Shown: in pieces, positions 44,616-54,440 of the stretch
Position numbering within the stretch: the first letter of the stretch is position 1
How the letters are laid out: the number at the start of each line of letters is the position of its first letter
NCBI GenBank assembly: GCA_050633285.1
Contig: JBOEGG010000005.1
Coordinates: forward strand, 186,001 to 250,000
Direction of reading: 5' to 3'
Length of the DNA stretch: 64,000 bases
Source of the DNA: UBA1672 sp050633285
GTDB taxonomy: Bacteria; Pseudomonadota; Alphaproteobacteria; Micavibrionales; Micavibrionaceae
The notes under the pieces: model-generated
What the model saw: only the letters and a program-made list of their open reading frames with translations
Databases searched by the model: none
Told to the model about the DNA's origin: nothing
Position numbers and translations under genes: made by a program

Positions 44616-45488
44616 TTATCTGTTATATAATGGTTTTGTGTAACCCTTTGGGGATAGTGTGAAAATTTCAAACCCGTCTTCTGTTACGGCGAGCGAATGC
44701 TCAAATTGTGCAGATAGGGATCGGTCACGCGTTACGGCCGTCCAGCCATCAGATTTCAGGACTTTCGTCGTATAATGACCTGCGTTAATCATAGGTTCTA
44801 TTGTGAAAAACATTCCCGGTTCTAATACTGTGCTCCGAAGGTTTGTTTTTCTGACTTGTTCCGGTGACAGGCCATAATGCATGACTGATGGGGGAGAGTG
44901 GAATACACGCCCAAGGCCATGGCCGCAGAAATCACGAACAACAGAAAATCTTTGTTTTTCGGCCACTTCTTGGATGGCATAACCAATATCGTTTAGTGTC
45001 GCACCGGGTTTCACGGCTTCAATACCAGCCATCATGGAGTCATATGTTACATCGACCAGACGCTTTGCTTTTACTGATATTTTATTTCCTACAAGGAACA
45101 TGCGGGATGTGTCGCCGTGCCAACCATCTAAAATAACGGTAACATCGATATTAACGATGTCTCCTTCGCGGAGTTTTTTCTCATTCGGAATACCATGACA
45201 GACAACGTGATTAACTGATGTACATGTTGATTTTGGGAAGGGTTCGGGCGCAGCACCTTGATATCCCAATGGTGCAGGGATTGCGCCTGCTTTTGTACAC
45301 ATATCATGACAGAGTGCATCAAGGTGTTCGGTTGTTACGCCGGGAACGACATGGTCGGTGATCATATCCAGAATTTCAGCAGCAAGCTTTCCGGCTTTAC
45401 GCATGCCTTCGAAACCTTCTGCGCCATGGAGTTCTATACCTTCGGCAGTGAAGTTTGGTTTCGGTGACAGGTTGATCTCTAATGTCAT
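44616..45488 (-). CDS. map: Methionine aminopeptidase, type I
   Basis: The 290-residue enzyme removes the initiator Met from new proteins. Its metal ligands are in place: two Asp (NIDVTVILDGWHGDTSR), His in GHGLGRVFHSPP, and Glu in FTIEPMIN and later. A C-terminal extension of about 30 residues ends in SPKGYTKPLY. It is first in a three-gene unit with YcxB-like and C13-peptidase genes. Confidence 0.95.
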   Translation of the reverse strand: MTLEINLSPKPNFTAEGIELHGAEGFEGMRKAGKLAAEILDMITDHVVPGVTTEHLDALCHDMCTKAGAIPAPLGYQGAAPEPFPKSTCTSVNHVVCHGIPNEKKLREGDIVNIDVTVILDGWHGDTSRMFLVGNKISVKAKRLVDVTYDSMMAGIEAVKPGATLNDIGYAIQEVAEKQRFSVVRDFCGHGLGRVFHSPPSVMHYGLSPEQVRKTNLRSTVLEPGMFFTIEPMINAGHYTTKVLKSDGWTAVTRDRSLSAQFEHSLAVTEDGFEIFTLSPKGYTKPLYNR

Positions 45489-45618
45489 TGTTATTCCTTT
45501 TTTTATGTGCCATTTTGCAAGTGTCGCAGGTGCATGTCTTTAGATATAGTGTTGAAAGACCTCTGTAAAGTTTTTCGAGTGTAAACGACAGATGTAAGAT
45601 TGGGGAGCCGTATCTTTG

Positions 45619-46350
45619 ATGAGTAAGAAATATACTGCAGCGATGATTGTTATTGGCAATGAAATTTTGTCCGGACGTACACAGGACAAGAATATCAACT
45701 ATGTTGCCAATGCTCTTGTGAAGTGCGGAATTTCTTTGATTGAGGTGCGTATTATTCCGGATATAGAAGATGTTATTGTGGATACGGTTGCCACGTTAAA
45801 ACAGCGTGTTGATTATGTGTTCACAAGTGGGGGCATTGGTCCGACGCACGATGATATTACGGCGGATTGCATTGCGAAGGCGTGTGGTGTTGAAATTAAA
45901 GTTAGTCAGGATGCACATGACATGTTGCTTGCCCATTATGGTGAAGCTGATTTAAATGAAGCACGGTTGCGTATGGCACGTATCCCTGTTGGTGCGTCTC
46001 TTATTCCTAACCCTGTATCTGCTGCACCGGGGTTTATTATTGAAAATGTACATGTGATGGCCGGTGTGCCGCGTATTATGCAGGCGATGACAGATCATGT
46101 AGCGGCCACGTTAAAGGGCGGAGCAATTCTAGAGTCGCGAACGGTGGCAAGCTCTATGCCGGAGAGTGTTATCGCGAAGGGACTTGGTGATATACAGGAT
46201 TGTTATGAGACCGTCGAGATTGGAAGCTATCCGTATTTTCAAGATGGCGTGTTGGGTGTTAATGTTGTTTTACGTTCCAGCGATCCTGATGCATTAGGGC
46301 AGGCAGAACAGGCCGTGCAGAATTACGTTGATAAGCAGGCATCCCAATAG
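45619..46350 (+). CDS. CinA-like molybdopterin-binding domain protein
   Basis: The 243-residue product is the MoCF/CinA N-terminal domain only: IGNEILSGRTQDKN, TSGGIGPTHDDITADCIAKA and PGFIIENVHVMAGVP. The C-terminal PncC deamidase domain of full CinA is absent. Stand-alone forms may hydrolyse ADP-ribose or other pyrophosphates. GGGGAG at 45602-45607 serves ATG 45619. Confidence 0.85.
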   Translation: MSKKYTAAMIVIGNEILSGRTQDKNINYVANALVKCGISLIEVRIIPDIEDVIVDTVATLKQRVDYVFTSGGIGPTHDDITADCIAKACGVEIKVSQDAHDMLLAHYGEADLNEARLRMARIPVGASLIPNPVSAAPGFIIENVHVMAGVPRIMQAMTDHVAATLKGGAILESRTVASSMPESVIAKGLGDIQDCYETVEIGSYPYFQDGVLGVNVVLRSSDPDALGQAEQAVQNYVDKQASQ

Positions 46351-46362
46351 GGTTCTTATTGT

Positions 46363-47850
46363 TTAATATGCACCTGACCCGCCGAGCACAACACGTAGGG
46401 TTTTAATCATAATTACGATATCTCCCCAAAATGACCAGTTACGTACATACCAGCCATCCCAATAAATACGGCGTTCGAATGTTGTGTCATTTCTGCCGCT
46501 CACTTGCCATAATCCTGTTATACCGGGACGTACACGTAAGTATTCTTGGATAGAGTCTCCAAATAAATCGAATTCATTTTCGAGGATTGGGCGTGGGCCG
46601 ACAAGACTCATATCTCCGCGAATGACGTTCCATAGCTGTGGTAATTCATCGATGCTTGTTTTACGGATGATACGTGCCGTCTTTGTTGTTACGCGCGGGT
46701 CGGGTTGTTTTAGTTTTCGGTATGCTTCCCAGTCCGCATTTGCTTGAGGGTCGTTTTTTAATAGCTCGTGCAGGAGGTGATCTGAGTCAGGTTCCATTGA
46801 ACGAAATTTCCAACATTTGAATTTCTTTCCATTTTTTCCAATACGGTATCCACCGTAAAAAATACTTCCACCTTGGCCTTCTGCTTTTAACATTATGCCC
46901 GCAATAAGCATAATTGGAGAAAGGAGTAGAAGGGCGGTAACAGCCAGTGCAATATCTGTAGAACGTTTCATAAAACGCCCTTTGATTGAAAGAATGGGGT
47001 ATTTGGCATGTAAGAGCATAATATCATAGCCAAAGAAGTAGCGTGGCTCCATCTCAAATAAGCTAACGCGTGAGACGGGAGGAACAATGGCGTAGAGTGC
47101 TTTTTTCTGTGTGAGGGTTTGTATTATATTGTCGCGTTCTTGCCCTCTGAAATTTTCTAAAGCAATGACGAAAAAGTGATCGATATTGTTTTGGATGTAT
47201 GTTTTGTAATCGGTTACGTTTGTTTCAATGTTTATACTGTCATATTTCTTAGGTACAGTTTCGAGGTCAAGAGTGCTTTTCTTATTGTCACGTACGCATA
47301 CGGTTTCAACCTTATAGCCTGTATAGTGATCTGTACTGAAGGCATGTAAGACATCCGTTAATGTTTCGACATCGCCGATTACAATTGTAGGGATGCGCCA
47401 GAGGCCTTTTCTACGTGCAATTAAGTATATTATTTGTCGCCCGGCAAGGGTTAGGAAAAAAACGTAAATCCAACTTAGCCCGATTAGCAAACGCGAAAAT
47501 GACATATCAAAAGCGAAGCGGGTGAATCCATCTATGATAAAAGCGATAATGCATATTTTTAAGACATTATGAACTTGGCTCCACCATGGGACGCGCTGGG
47601 TGTAGTGTCCTTTTTGAAAGAACGTTAATAATATGATTGGGCACATCCAGATGAAAAACAGGTCATGGATATTTGTGTAATCTGAAAAAGGCTTATTATA
47701 GATATTCGGTTGGAGTGTGTCTTTTAGAAATTCTGCGGTAAACAGGGCAAGTATGAATGACAAGCTCATCGCAATGATATCTGTAAATATTAAAGTAACG
47801 CTTATGGTCTCTTTAACAAGCGGGCGTACTTTTTGATTCTCTTGCTCCAT
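46363..47850 (-). CDS. WbaP-like undecaprenyl-phosphate sugar phosphotransferase
   Basis: The 495-residue protein has four N-terminal membrane helices, a Rossmann-like middle (IPTIVIGDVETL) and a C-terminal bacterial sugar transferase domain: FKCWKFRSME, ARIIRKTSIDELPQLWNVIRG in pattern, MSLVGPRP and PGITGLWQVSGR. It starts exopolysaccharide or O-antigen assembly by moving sugar-1-phosphate to undecaprenyl phosphate; the sugar (galactose in WbaP) is inferred from the family. No other polysaccharide genes are nearby. ATG 47850 preferred over 47865. Confidence 0.88.
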   Translation of the reverse strand: MEQENQKVRPLVKETISVTLIFTDIIAMSLSFILALFTAEFLKDTLQPNIYNKPFSDYTNIHDLFFIWMCPIILLTFFQKGHYTQRVPWWSQVHNVLKICIIAFIIDGFTRFAFDMSFSRLLIGLSWIYVFFLTLAGRQIIYLIARRKGLWRIPTIVIGDVETLTDVLHAFSTDHYTGYKVETVCVRDNKKSTLDLETVPKKYDSINIETNVTDYKTYIQNNIDHFFVIALENFRGQERDNIIQTLTQKKALYAIVPPVSRVSLFEMEPRYFFGYDIMLLHAKYPILSIKGRFMKRSTDIALAVTALLLLSPIMLIAGIMLKAEGQGGSIFYGGYRIGKNGKKFKCWKFRSMEPDSDHLLHELLKNDPQANADWEAYRKLKQPDPRVTTKTARIIRKTSIDELPQLWNVIRGDMSLVGPRPILENEFDLFGDSIQEYLRVRPGITGLWQVSGRNDTTFERRIYWDGWYVRNWSFWGDIVIMIKTLRVVLGGSGAY

Positions 47851-47980
47851 GGTCGAACTACACACTTTGTATTGTAATTTTTTCTATATGCTGTGTTTTA
47901 TATATTATTCGCAGCATTGTGCACAGCAGTATATTTTACATTTTCTTGTGGGGAAATATTGTTTTGAATACGGGCAAGTT

Positions 47981-50900
47981 CTATTCATTTTCAATATCAA
48001 TTGGTTGAGCATGTATTGAGGGTGTGGTTGTCGTATTATCATGATTATCAACAAGCACCGTGAGGTAAATTTGTGTCTGGCATTCGCCTTGATTATTTTC
48101 TTCTAAGCACCTACCGCATTCAATACAAATGTCTGAGAGTTCTTGTGCCATTGATGGGGCTATTGTGATTTCTTCTTTCTCAATGTCAGGTGTATTAAAT
48201 GCATCATGTGCACGTTTTACGCGCTCTATAAATGGTGTTATTTGTTCTTGTGCGTAGTTATAGAGTGGAACTGCACCGAACTTATTGACAGCATAAACAC
48301 TTGAACCTGCGCCGTACGCCGTTCCGCCTAATCCAAGGTGCGCAAAGAGCAGGTCATCAATTGGGTTGATGAGCATGAACATACCGCTTGCACCCAATGC
48401 GCCTGCACCGTATCCGGCATATGAGGACATCGTGCTTACGGTATTGCCACCTATGCCTGCTGTATCAAGTCCTGCGAGAGTGAGACCGGATGCAACAAGC
48501 CCCAAGCCAACAGCCTTTTTATGCGGTATTTCGTTATAGCCTGCTTTTGCATAGGATGCGCCGCGTACAATTTTGTCCCATACGGGGTTCAACCCTTGTT
48601 TTGTGCGCTCCCATGCAATCTTCATCTGATTGTCGAGTTTTTCGGATTGGCGTATGAGTGTTCCTGTTGCTTGGGCAATGGGTGTTTGTTGGTGTGGCAT
48701 AAGGTAAGGCAAGAGGGGGCTTGTCTTAAGCTTTGTGTTTTCCTGTTTTAGTGCCTCAACATTTTGTGAATATTGATCGAAGCGCTCTTTACGGGATTGT
48801 ATGCCGTGTTGATGTTTTCCATGATGGTGTAAGCGTTGTTTTTGTTTATCTGAGGGGGCTTGTCCGTATATCTCGTTATAGATGTCGTTGCTACCGCCGA
48901 TAAAGGTTTGTGCGGATATGACATCGCGTAAATCTGTATCTATTTTTTTACCAAATGTTTTTACATCCATATCACCTGATTGAACGTCTTTGAATGCTTG
49001 TATGACGTTTTCAATTTTCCCATGAACAAAGTTATGGTATGCGCCGTTTTGTGCGTCCATATAACGTGAGGCCACATCCATCGTCAGGTCAAATTTATGG
49101 AGGGCGGTTATTGTTGGTTCTAAATTATCAGATGCAATTTTGAAATTTTCTTTCAATCCCCGTGGTCTGGTTTTTATGCCCATAAAGTTTTGGTTAGGGA
49201 AGCTGATTTCACGAATATTATCGGGCAAGTCAGCTTTCACTTTTTCTTGGAGGAGGGCTGCTTGTGATAAGGATTCTAAAATATCCGGTCGTGAATCTTT
49301 TAAAGACCATTCTTGTTTCTGATCGTTTAGGTGATCCGTTAGTGTTCTTGCATTTTGTGTGATTTCGTTATGAAGTGCATCACCTGACTTTCCATTACGT
49401 TTCCACATCGGTGCGGCAATCATTGCGGCGAGTAATGGGAATGCAAACCCGCCTTTATCTGCTTCTGTGGCCAGAACGATTGTTTGTGGTTCTAATATTG
49501 CCGTTGTGAGTGCAGCAGGCAACATAAGAGGCCGATCTTTTACGGTTGCTATACTAGAATTCACAAAGCCATCAAAGAACCCAAATATGCGTTTTGCGCC
49601 ACTTCTTGGGCCGGAGAGCATCGACATTGCAAAGAGGGAGGCGATCATTGGGTAATGCCCGGCCGTCGTTTGGAACAGGTTGCCAAGGAATATTTTATCT
49701 CCGGCTTCTACTGCTCCTGTATTGGCGGATTTAAAAAATGATCCGGTTTCATTGATTGCACCACCAAGCTTTTCAATACCATTTTCCATGGATACACGCA
49801 TGAGATCAAGAACAGTGAGGGTTGTTCCTGTTACTGCGTTATCAATGGTAAAGTGTTTATATTTACCAACCATATCACCGAAAATACCTGTCGTATTAAA
49901 GTGGAACAGGTCAGGGTTAATTTGTGCAAGCTGTGCGTCTGTCAGGTCGTCCAATTCACCTGATTTCTGCATTTGGAGGAGGGCTTCTCTTTGTTCATCT
50001 TTGGTCATTGCAGATAAATCAAGATCGCCAAAGCCTGATGCGTTATCACTTGTGTCTAATCCGCCGTTATCCAGATCTGACATAATATCATCGAAGTTCA
50101 TAGACCCATCTGCTGCGATATCTGCTGTATTTTCGGCCGGCATGTTTTCTAATGCTGTTTTGACTGCTTCTAACGATGTATTTGCATCTTCGGGATTTCC
50201 ACCCATTTGCATATAGGCAATCCATCCTAATATCGCGGCGGAGGCCATGAATTCTTTTTTGGAGGAAAATGGGCGTTTATAGATATCTTCGAAAAACTCA
50301 ATGGTGTTTCCGACAAACTCTTTTCCAACACGAGCCATTCCGTCATTGCCAATGCCAACTGATCGTTCAATTGTGTCTAGAACAGCTTGTTGGTTGTCGG
50401 TTAAGTGATTGGTACTAAGGGTTTGGCCGCCTATAGAGGCATTTTTGAGGATGTCTTGTATGTGTTGATACCCTTTTTGCAATTCCGCGCGTTGGGCTTT
50501 ATCCATGCCTTTCACATTTGGTAGGGATTGTTCCAGTGTGTTGGCGAGTTCATGTTCAAAGGATAGGAGGCCAAAGAACTCAGGGTCAGTGGCCATTGCC
50601 TCTATATGCATGGGGGTTGTGTGTTCGGCATGCTCATAATATTTCATAACATCTTGCATGACTGCTATGTCTTCGGTGATGTCATTGAGCGGGGATTCGT
50701 GACGATCTGTGAAAAAGTAATGTGCCCAACGTGCCTGCATAGCGTCAGAGGCAAGGATTGAGGTAAGTGATGAGCTTGCCATCATCAGGTCATTAATTTT
50801 GTTTTCTGTGCCTTCGTGAATGCCATCTTTAATGAATGATTTCATTAACGGTGAATTTATATCGTTGACCTGTTGTTCTATGCGCGTGATAGCATTATGT

Positions 50901-51760
50901 GTGCGTTGTTCATGTTGTGTTAGTGCTAGGATTTCCTGAAACTCAGGTGTTTGCAGTTTTTCGTGCATATTTGCACAGAATGTTTCCATTTCTTCGGGGG
51001 AGAGGGACAGGATGCCTGTGTTAAAGACGTTATTCGTTGTCATATCTCCAAGTGTTTTATCTAGCGTCTCTCTAATCTCTTCTTTTAGAGTTTGTGCCAC
51101 AATCGGGAAGGGAACATCTGTTGTTGTTTCTTTATGTAAGAACTGTGTTGAAAGAATAAACTCAAATCCGTTTGAGGCATTGAATGTACTATTTTCAATT
51201 ACTGCGGGTTCTTTTTCTTTTGTATCTGTTGTTTTTGAATTGTCAATTTCGCAAGTTTTGCGCCACATATCAGCGGTTCTGATGCTGTGTTCAGTATTTG
51301 AATGGTCTTCGTCACCGTTTGGGTCTATATAATCGGTAAGAGCGATTGATCCGGTTGTCATGAAACGTAAGACTGAGAGTGTTTGTTCACGTTCTTGTTG
51401 AACTTGCTCTTTTAATTTTGAAAGCATCAGGACTTTACGCCCTGAGTTTGCATCGTCGTAGCCGCTGCTTTGTTTTACTGCCTTTTCAATTCCGTTTTTT
51501 ATTGGCTGATGTAATATATGAAGATAATCTTTTAACTCATTTAGATTGCCTGTAAAATCTTGATTTCCATTTCCATTCGTGAAGTTCAAGCTATAGAGGG
51601 TTTCTGCCGCGCTGTTTTTTTGTTTTTCTATTTTTCCGCCATATTGCGCAACTGTGTCGAGTAATGTTTCATCAATTCTAAAACGGCCTTGTAAGCCGAC
51701 ATGATGGTCAGTTGCGGTGTTTGTGTGTGAGAATTGTTTTTGAATATCTACAGGTGACAT
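47981..51760 (-). CDS. Very large protein of unknown function with His and Cys metal-type motifs
   Basis: The 1259-residue product belongs to no family I recognise. It has no signal peptide. Hydrophobic segments occur near residues 510-525, around 760 and at about 1110-1165, so membrane association is likely. A His cluster HHHGKHQHG lies at about residues 978-986 (nucleotides 48803-48829). Four Cys at 1212, 1215, 1218 and 1227 (CIECGRC...C) resemble an iron-sulfur or zinc site. It lies 62 bp after the 52620 gene on the same strand, behind a Fur-like box, which suits an iron-related role by inference. Confidence 0.55.
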   Translation of the reverse strand: MSPVDIQKQFSHTNTATDHHVGLQGRFRIDETLLDTVAQYGGKIEKQKNSAAETLYSLNFTNGNGNQDFTGNLNELKDYLHILHQPIKNGIEKAVKQSSGYDDANSGRKVLMLSKLKEQVQQEREQTLSVLRFMTTGSIALTDYIDPNGDEDHSNTEHSIRTADMWRKTCEIDNSKTTDTKEKEPAVIENSTFNASNGFEFILSTQFLHKETTTDVPFPIVAQTLKEEIRETLDKTLGDMTTNNVFNTGILSLSPEEMETFCANMHEKLQTPEFQEILALTQHEQRTHNAITRIEQQVNDINSPLMKSFIKDGIHEGTENKINDLMMASSSLTSILASDAMQARWAHYFFTDRHESPLNDITEDIAVMQDVMKYYEHAEHTTPMHIEAMATDPEFFGLLSFEHELANTLEQSLPNVKGMDKAQRAELQKGYQHIQDILKNASIGGQTLSTNHLTDNQQAVLDTIERSVGIGNDGMARVGKEFVGNTIEFFEDIYKRPFSSKKEFMASAAILGWIAYMQMGGNPEDANTSLEAVKTALENMPAENTADIAADGSMNFDDIMSDLDNGGLDTSDNASGFGDLDLSAMTKDEQREALLQMQKSGELDDLTDAQLAQINPDLFHFNTTGIFGDMVGKYKHFTIDNAVTGTTLTVLDLMRVSMENGIEKLGGAINETGSFFKSANTGAVEAGDKIFLGNLFQTTAGHYPMIASLFAMSMLSGPRSGAKRIFGFFDGFVNSSIATVKDRPLMLPAALTTAILEPQTIVLATEADKGGFAFPLLAAMIAAPMWKRNGKSGDALHNEITQNARTLTDHLNDQKQEWSLKDSRPDILESLSQAALLQEKVKADLPDNIREISFPNQNFMGIKTRPRGLKENFKIASDNLEPTITALHKFDLTMDVASRYMDAQNGAYHNFVHGKIENVIQAFKDVQSGDMDVKTFGKKIDTDLRDVISAQTFIGGSNDIYNEIYGQAPSDKQKQRLHHHGKHQHGIQSRKERFDQYSQNVEALKQENTKLKTSPLLPYLMPHQQTPIAQATGTLIRQSEKLDNQMKIAWERTKQGLNPVWDKIVRGASYAKAGYNEIPHKKAVGLGLVASGLTLAGLDTAGIGGNTVSTMSSYAGYGAGALGASGMFMLINPIDDLLFAHLGLGGTAYGAGSSVYAVNKFGAVPLYNYAQEQITPFIERVKRAHDAFNTPDIEKEEITIAPSMAQELSDICIECGRCLEENNQGECQTQIYLTVLVDNHDNTTTTPSIHAQPIDIENE

Positions 51761-51822
51761 GTTCTGGTTTGTGTCCTGATTTAATAGTAAGTATACGCGT
51801 TTAACAGAATCGGTTTGGGGGG

Positions 51823-52620
51823 TTATGGTCCCGAGGGTGGTTTGGCAAACATATCTAGTAAGTCATCATTCAATTCTTCTAAACGATTACCGCATGTTTC
51901 CTGCATCATGTCTGTAGCAACGGAATAGGGGATTTTGTGGTGGCTTCCGAGTTTATCGTCTGAACCATTGAAATCTGTAAAGTCACTGGCCTGCATTTGA
52001 AAAATATGAGTTGCGGGGTTTCGTGTTGTTGGGTGTCCAATAGGAAAGAACGAGGTGCTGTGTGCTTGTACCATTCTTTTTTCTGTTTCGGGATTCGGGT
52101 CTGGCTTAATTCCGTTTAAAGCAAGGTGGAATGGCCCGATCATAGACATTGTTGGCTGCATTGTGAATTGAAGGTATGTGCGCCCTTGTTTGATGACATT
52201 GCCGTTGTCACGTTCGATGTCTTGGTTTGCTTTTAATGGCTGAACGGTTATGAATGCGCGATCACAGTCGATTGGTGCATTAACATTACGTGATTTTTGG
52301 GTGGCACCGCTTTGGTATCCGCTTTCTTTATACTGATAGTTATATGAGAATTGCCCGTCATAATCTTTGCCAAATAATTCTGTAATGCGGCGCTGGGCAT
52401 TAATCATGTTTGTCCCGGCCTTAAGTTGTCTTTCTGGATCGCCTGATTTTGCGGCTAAGCTCACTTCTTTGGTGGCAGGGTAGATGACTTGTACTGCTTC
52501 TTTTGCAGTGTCAATTGTGGTGTCCTGCGCATTTGCATCAGATGCAAAACCTGATGAAACGACGAATGTTGCTGCTAAACCCGCTATGCCTTGTACTAAT
52601 TGGCTTTTTATATCACTCAT
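51823..52620 (-). CDS. Exported protein of unknown function
   Basis: The 265-residue product has a signal peptide ending ANA-QD near residue 32. The mature part is soluble, with two Cys (near 119 and 245) that could pair, and SSHHK-like His patches (LGSHHKIP). No family recognised. It is the first gene after the Fur-like box on the minus strand and precedes the 1259-residue gene by 62 bp. Confidence 0.55.
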   Translation of the reverse strand: MSDIKSQLVQGIAGLAATFVVSSGFASDANAQDTTIDTAKEAVQVIYPATKEVSLAAKSGDPERQLKAGTNMINAQRRITELFGKDYDGQFSYNYQYKESGYQSGATQKSRNVNAPIDCDRAFITVQPLKANQDIERDNGNVIKQGRTYLQFTMQPTMSMIGPFHLALNGIKPDPNPETEKRMVQAHSTSFFPIGHPTTRNPATHIFQMQASDFTDFNGSDDKLGSHHKIPYSVATDMMQETCGNRLEELNDDLLDMFAKPPSGP

Positions 52621-52688
52621 TATTTTATATCTCTTTGTATCTAAATGATAACCGTTCGCAATTTAGTCTTGACGTTTCGATATGTCAA

Positions 52689-52703
52689 TGATAATCATTC
52701 TCA
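52689..52703. promoter_or_regulatory. Fur box in a divergent promoter
   Basis: TGATAAT-C-ATTCTCA is a near-consensus 7-1-7 Fur site with extended AAT...TAAT flanks. It lies 68 bp upstream of the 52620 gene and 36 bp upstream of the 52740 gene, so iron could control both directions. Confidence 0.75.
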
Positions 52704-52739
52704 TAATGTAAAAAAAGTTATGTATATCGGGGATATGTG

Positions 52740-53207
52740 ATGGCAGCTTCTGCCGCAGAGCATGGTGATTTTAAAAAGGGCGACTTGAGTGACACGTTTG
52801 GCATGAAAGCCATTGGTATGGCTGCGAAGGCGACTGCGTTGTATTTTGGTTTCTTTATGATTGATTCCTTCCTTGATTATGGAATGATCCATAGTGAGGG
52901 GTGGGCAGAATCACCTCTTGCCGGTATGTCTCATGAGTTTTTAAAACCTGTTACGGAGAGTATGGGCGCTTTTTTCGCTGATGGTATTGGTGCTGATGCG
53001 TTGACAATGTTTGAAACGGTGTTGAAGGGTATCCACCGTGTTTTTGGAGTTGATGATACATTTCTTGAAAGTGTTGCATCAACTGTTGGTGCTGCGCCTG
53101 ATTTAGGTGGTTCTCTTGTCGGAGAAATGGGGGCAGGTGCCGTTGATGGTACTGCTGTTGATTTCTCTGATGATGTTGATCTTTTGAACGACTTGACGCA
53201 GGGATAA
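52740..53207 (+). CDS. Small protein of unknown function, Fur-box-associated
   Basis: The 155-residue product starts at ATG 52740, with GGGGA six bases upstream (GTG 52737 rejected). One hydrophobic segment near residues 32-46 (TALYFGFFMIDSF) suggests membrane contact. The rest is Gly/Ala/Asp-rich and acidic. No family recognised. It is divergent from the large-protein operon and shares its Fur-like box. Confidence 0.55.
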   Translation: MAASAAEHGDFKKGDLSDTFGMKAIGMAAKATALYFGFFMIDSFLDYGMIHSEGWAESPLAGMSHEFLKPVTESMGAFFADGIGADALTMFETVLKGIHRVFGVDDTFLESVASTVGAAPDLGGSLVGEMGAGAVDGTAVDFSDDVDLLNDLTQG

Positions 53208-53209
53208 GC

Positions 53210-54412
53210 CTAGAAATAACGTGAAAAGCGTATTTGAAGATAATCATCCTGTTCCAACGGATAGGTTTTTTCATTACGATCTGCACCTGTGAAAAAGCGT
53301 GCTCTTAACTCTATATCATAATTATCACCTATGCGGCGCTCTGCTTCTAGACTGAAGAATTTTTCACCTGTTTTTGTATCAATAGAAACACCGGCGAGAA
53401 GCTCACTGTCTTGAATGTCATTTAATGCCAACCTGAAACCGGCGAATATATCCCGGTCTTGTGTTGTGATTGGTGCGGATGCATCGCGGTTATCGTATTG
53501 ATATTCGGAAAGTATGCCTAAGTCCCAATCTTTTTCCAATATTTGGTAGAAGGTGTATTCAAAACCACCGACGGCGGCGATGAAGCGGTCTCCCTGTCCT
53601 GATCTTACGATGCTTTCCAATTTCCATAGCCATGCATCGCCGGTATATTGCAGGTCAACGCCAGTTTGGTTTATGAGGTCATAATATGGTTCTAGCTCTG
53701 TTCCTGCGGCATTTAATAGCAGGCGTGGTTCGCGGCCTGTACCGTAGAAATGTGATAAGCCTACATCCCATTCTCCAAAATAATGAGAGTAACGTGCGGC
53801 GAAATCAATATGGTGTTCTTCCGCGCCTGACTCATAATTTGGGTTTTTATCATCGACCGTTAGAGGCCCACGGAAGCGTCCGTTTTTTCCGGCGAAAGTG
53901 CGTTCGCGAAAGCCGGGGAGTACGAAGAAATCTACCTGTCCCCAATCTCTTTGAGTGGATAAATTTATCATGGGTTGGCCAAGATAGTCTTCGCCATCTA
54001 AATCTTCTACGGCATCTGTTTGGTTGATGATGTTGACGAGGTGTCTGCTCTCGGCAACGCCCCAGAAAACTTTGTTCACGCCAGTTAAAATTTCAAATTC
54101 ATCACCGCGCCAGAGCCAGTACGCTTCGCGTATATCTGCATGGGTGCGTTCATTATCCTCTCCATCCAAACGAAAGAATGGAAGGAATGCAAATTGGTGT
54201 CTGCGGTCCTCCGTTTTGTATCTGAATTCAGGGGAAATTATGATTGAGTTTTGTGTGTCGGATGATTGCCCGTCGAAGCGTCCGTCTTGTAAAAATACAC
54301 GGCTTTCTATTCCGACAAAGCCAGTGACGTTGACTTTACCAATTTCACCTGCATAGACAGATGGTGCGGCAAGGGTTAACGTTCCTAGTATAAGCCGGAA
54401 TAGTGGTTTCAT
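53210..54412 (-). CDS. Outer-membrane beta-barrel protein of a transport cluster
   Basis: The 400-residue product has a signal peptide (to VYAG). Many alternating amphipathic strands follow, and the C-terminal residue is Phe (RFSRYF), the usual outer-membrane insertion signal. It is last in a four-gene group with a TetR regulator, an MMPL/RND transporter and a LolA-like protein; outer-membrane proteins of this kind are common in such groups and may complete transfer of a lipophilic substrate. The family name is uncertain. Confidence 0.7.
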   Translation of the reverse strand: MKPLFRLILGTLTLAAPSVYAGEIGKVNVTGFVGIESRVFLQDGRFDGQSSDTQNSIIISPEFRYKTEDRRHQFAFLPFFRLDGEDNERTHADIREAYWLWRGDEFEILTGVNKVFWGVAESRHLVNIINQTDAVEDLDGEDYLGQPMINLSTQRDWGQVDFFVLPGFRERTFAGKNGRFRGPLTVDDKNPNYESGAEEHHIDFAARYSHYFGEWDVGLSHFYGTGREPRLLLNAAGTELEPYYDLINQTGVDLQYTGDAWLWKLESIVRSGQGDRFIAAVGGFEYTFYQILEKDWDLGILSEYQYDNRDASAPITTQDRDIFAGFRLALNDIQDSELLAGVSIDTKTGEKFFSLEAERRIGDNYDIELRARFFTGADRNEKTYPLEQDDYLQIRFSRYF

Positions 54413-54440
54413 TATTTCATCTTCCTATTGAATTTAAGCG

